A stretch of DNA of 6,495 nucleotides from Gammaproteobacteria bacterium (GTDB lineage: Bacteria > Pseudomonadota > Gammaproteobacteria > UBA6429 > Thiohalophilaceae). The DNA is taken from positions 1 through 6,495 of the forward strand of contig QILH01000081.1 in assembly GCA_003233255.1 (NCBI GenBank). Reading direction: 5' to 3'. A program made the position numbers and the translations under genes. The notes under the pieces were generated by a model. The model did not search any database. It was not told the DNA's origin and saw nothing but the letters and a program-made list of their open reading frames with translations. Shown piece by piece: positions 6,037 through 6,495 of this stretch (its first letter is position 1; each line of letters opens with the position of its first letter).

Positions 6037-6492
6037 TTACAACGACAGTGACTCCAGATCATCCGAAAAACCTTCATCTGAATTGGTTTCACCCATCCAT
6101 TTGTCGCGGCGCTCGTTCCAGGTTGTTTCGTCCCATACTTCAAACTTATTGCCCTGCCCCAGCAAAATGACGCGTTTTTCCAGATGAACCAGTTCGCGCA
6201 GTGCAGGCGGTAATAAAATTCTTCCGTGGGAATCCAGGTCGAGTTCAGAGGCGTGGCCTAGTAAAAGATGCTTCAGGCGGGACGCCTGTTTATTCAGACT
6301 GGGCAGTCGAACTAACTTACGTTCTATCTCTTCCCACTCATTGGCCGGATAGATCGACAGGCACGGATCACTCATACCGAGAGTGACCACTAACTGACCA
6401 TCCACAGACGACTGTATGTCTTCCCGATATTTTGTCGGAATCGCCATACGCCCCTTGGCGTCGAGATTTAGAATCGTGACACCTTTAAACAC
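6037..6492 (-). CDS. mraZ: MraZ, transcriptional regulator of the dcw cluster
   Basis: MraZ is a ring-forming AbrB/SpoVT-fold DNA-binding protein that controls its own dcw operon from repeats near the promoter in E. coli. The 151 residues (E. coli 152) contain the two tandem swapped-hairpin units of the family: NLDAKGRMAIPTKYRE (9-24) with the DxKGR signature, and LDLDSHGRILLPPALRE (84-100) with DSHGR. Other matches are HLLLGHASE (75-83), LLGQGNKFEVWDETTW (110-125) and the final LESLSL. The start is GTG at 6492, giving MFKGVTILNLDAKGR, which matches E. coli MFRGATLVNLDSKGR residue for residue in spacing. Only three bases of upstream sequence remain, so its ribosome binding site, promoter and MraZ operator cannot be seen. 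It is the first gene of the cluster in the usual order. Confidence 0.97.
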   Translation of the reverse strand: MFKGVTILNLDAKGRMAIPTKYREDIQSSVDGQLVVTLGMSDPCLSIYPANEWEEIERKLVRLPSLNKQASRLKHLLLGHASELDLDSHGRILLPPALRELVHLEKRVILLGQGNKFEVWDETTWNERRDKWMGETNSDEGFSDDLESLSL

Positions 6493-6495
6493 TTT

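Overview
The window holds the 5' half of a division and cell wall (dcw) cluster. All seven genes lie on the minus strand, so transcription runs from the high coordinates to the low ones: mraZ, rsmH (mraW), ftsL, ftsI, murE, murF, and the first 71 codons of mraY, which is cut by the window edge. The gene order, the MurE type (a DNPR motif for meso-diaminopimelate) and close residue-level similarity to the Escherichia coli proteins point to a Gram-negative gammaproteobacterium. It does not look like an enterobacterium: FtsL is short and the proteins have clearly diverged. I cannot place it more finely. Base composition is moderate to AT-rich, with rsmH visibly richer in GC than ftsI, murE and murF.

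Layout from transcription start to end: mraZ (6492-6037, GTG start), rsmH (6031-5090, GTG start), ftsL (5093-4827), ftsI (4830-3112), murE (3115-1571), murF (1574-216), mraY (215 to beyond base 1). There is essentially no intergenic DNA. Four junctions are ATGA overlaps, murF/mraY is a back-to-back TAAATG, and the only gap is 5 bases between mraZ and rsmH. Internal Shine-Dalgarno sequences therefore sit inside the preceding gene. I saw no internal terminator, RNA gene, mobile element or CRISPR array. The main cluster promoter and MraZ operator would lie just beyond base 6495.

Functionally, MraZ is the cluster's transcription factor, and RsmH methylates 16S rRNA. FtsL and FtsI are parts of the septal peptidoglycan synthase complex. 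MurE, MurF and MraY carry out successive precursor steps: addition of meso-DAP, addition of D-Ala-D-Ala, and transfer to undecaprenyl phosphate.

This is a conserved housekeeping region, and I see no undescribed system in it. The points most worth a second look are a KTS in place of the usual KTG active-site motif in FtsI, and the start of rsmH. The rsmH start is a GTG with no nearby Shine-Dalgarno sequence, just downstream of an out-of-frame ATG that abuts the mraZ stop codon.
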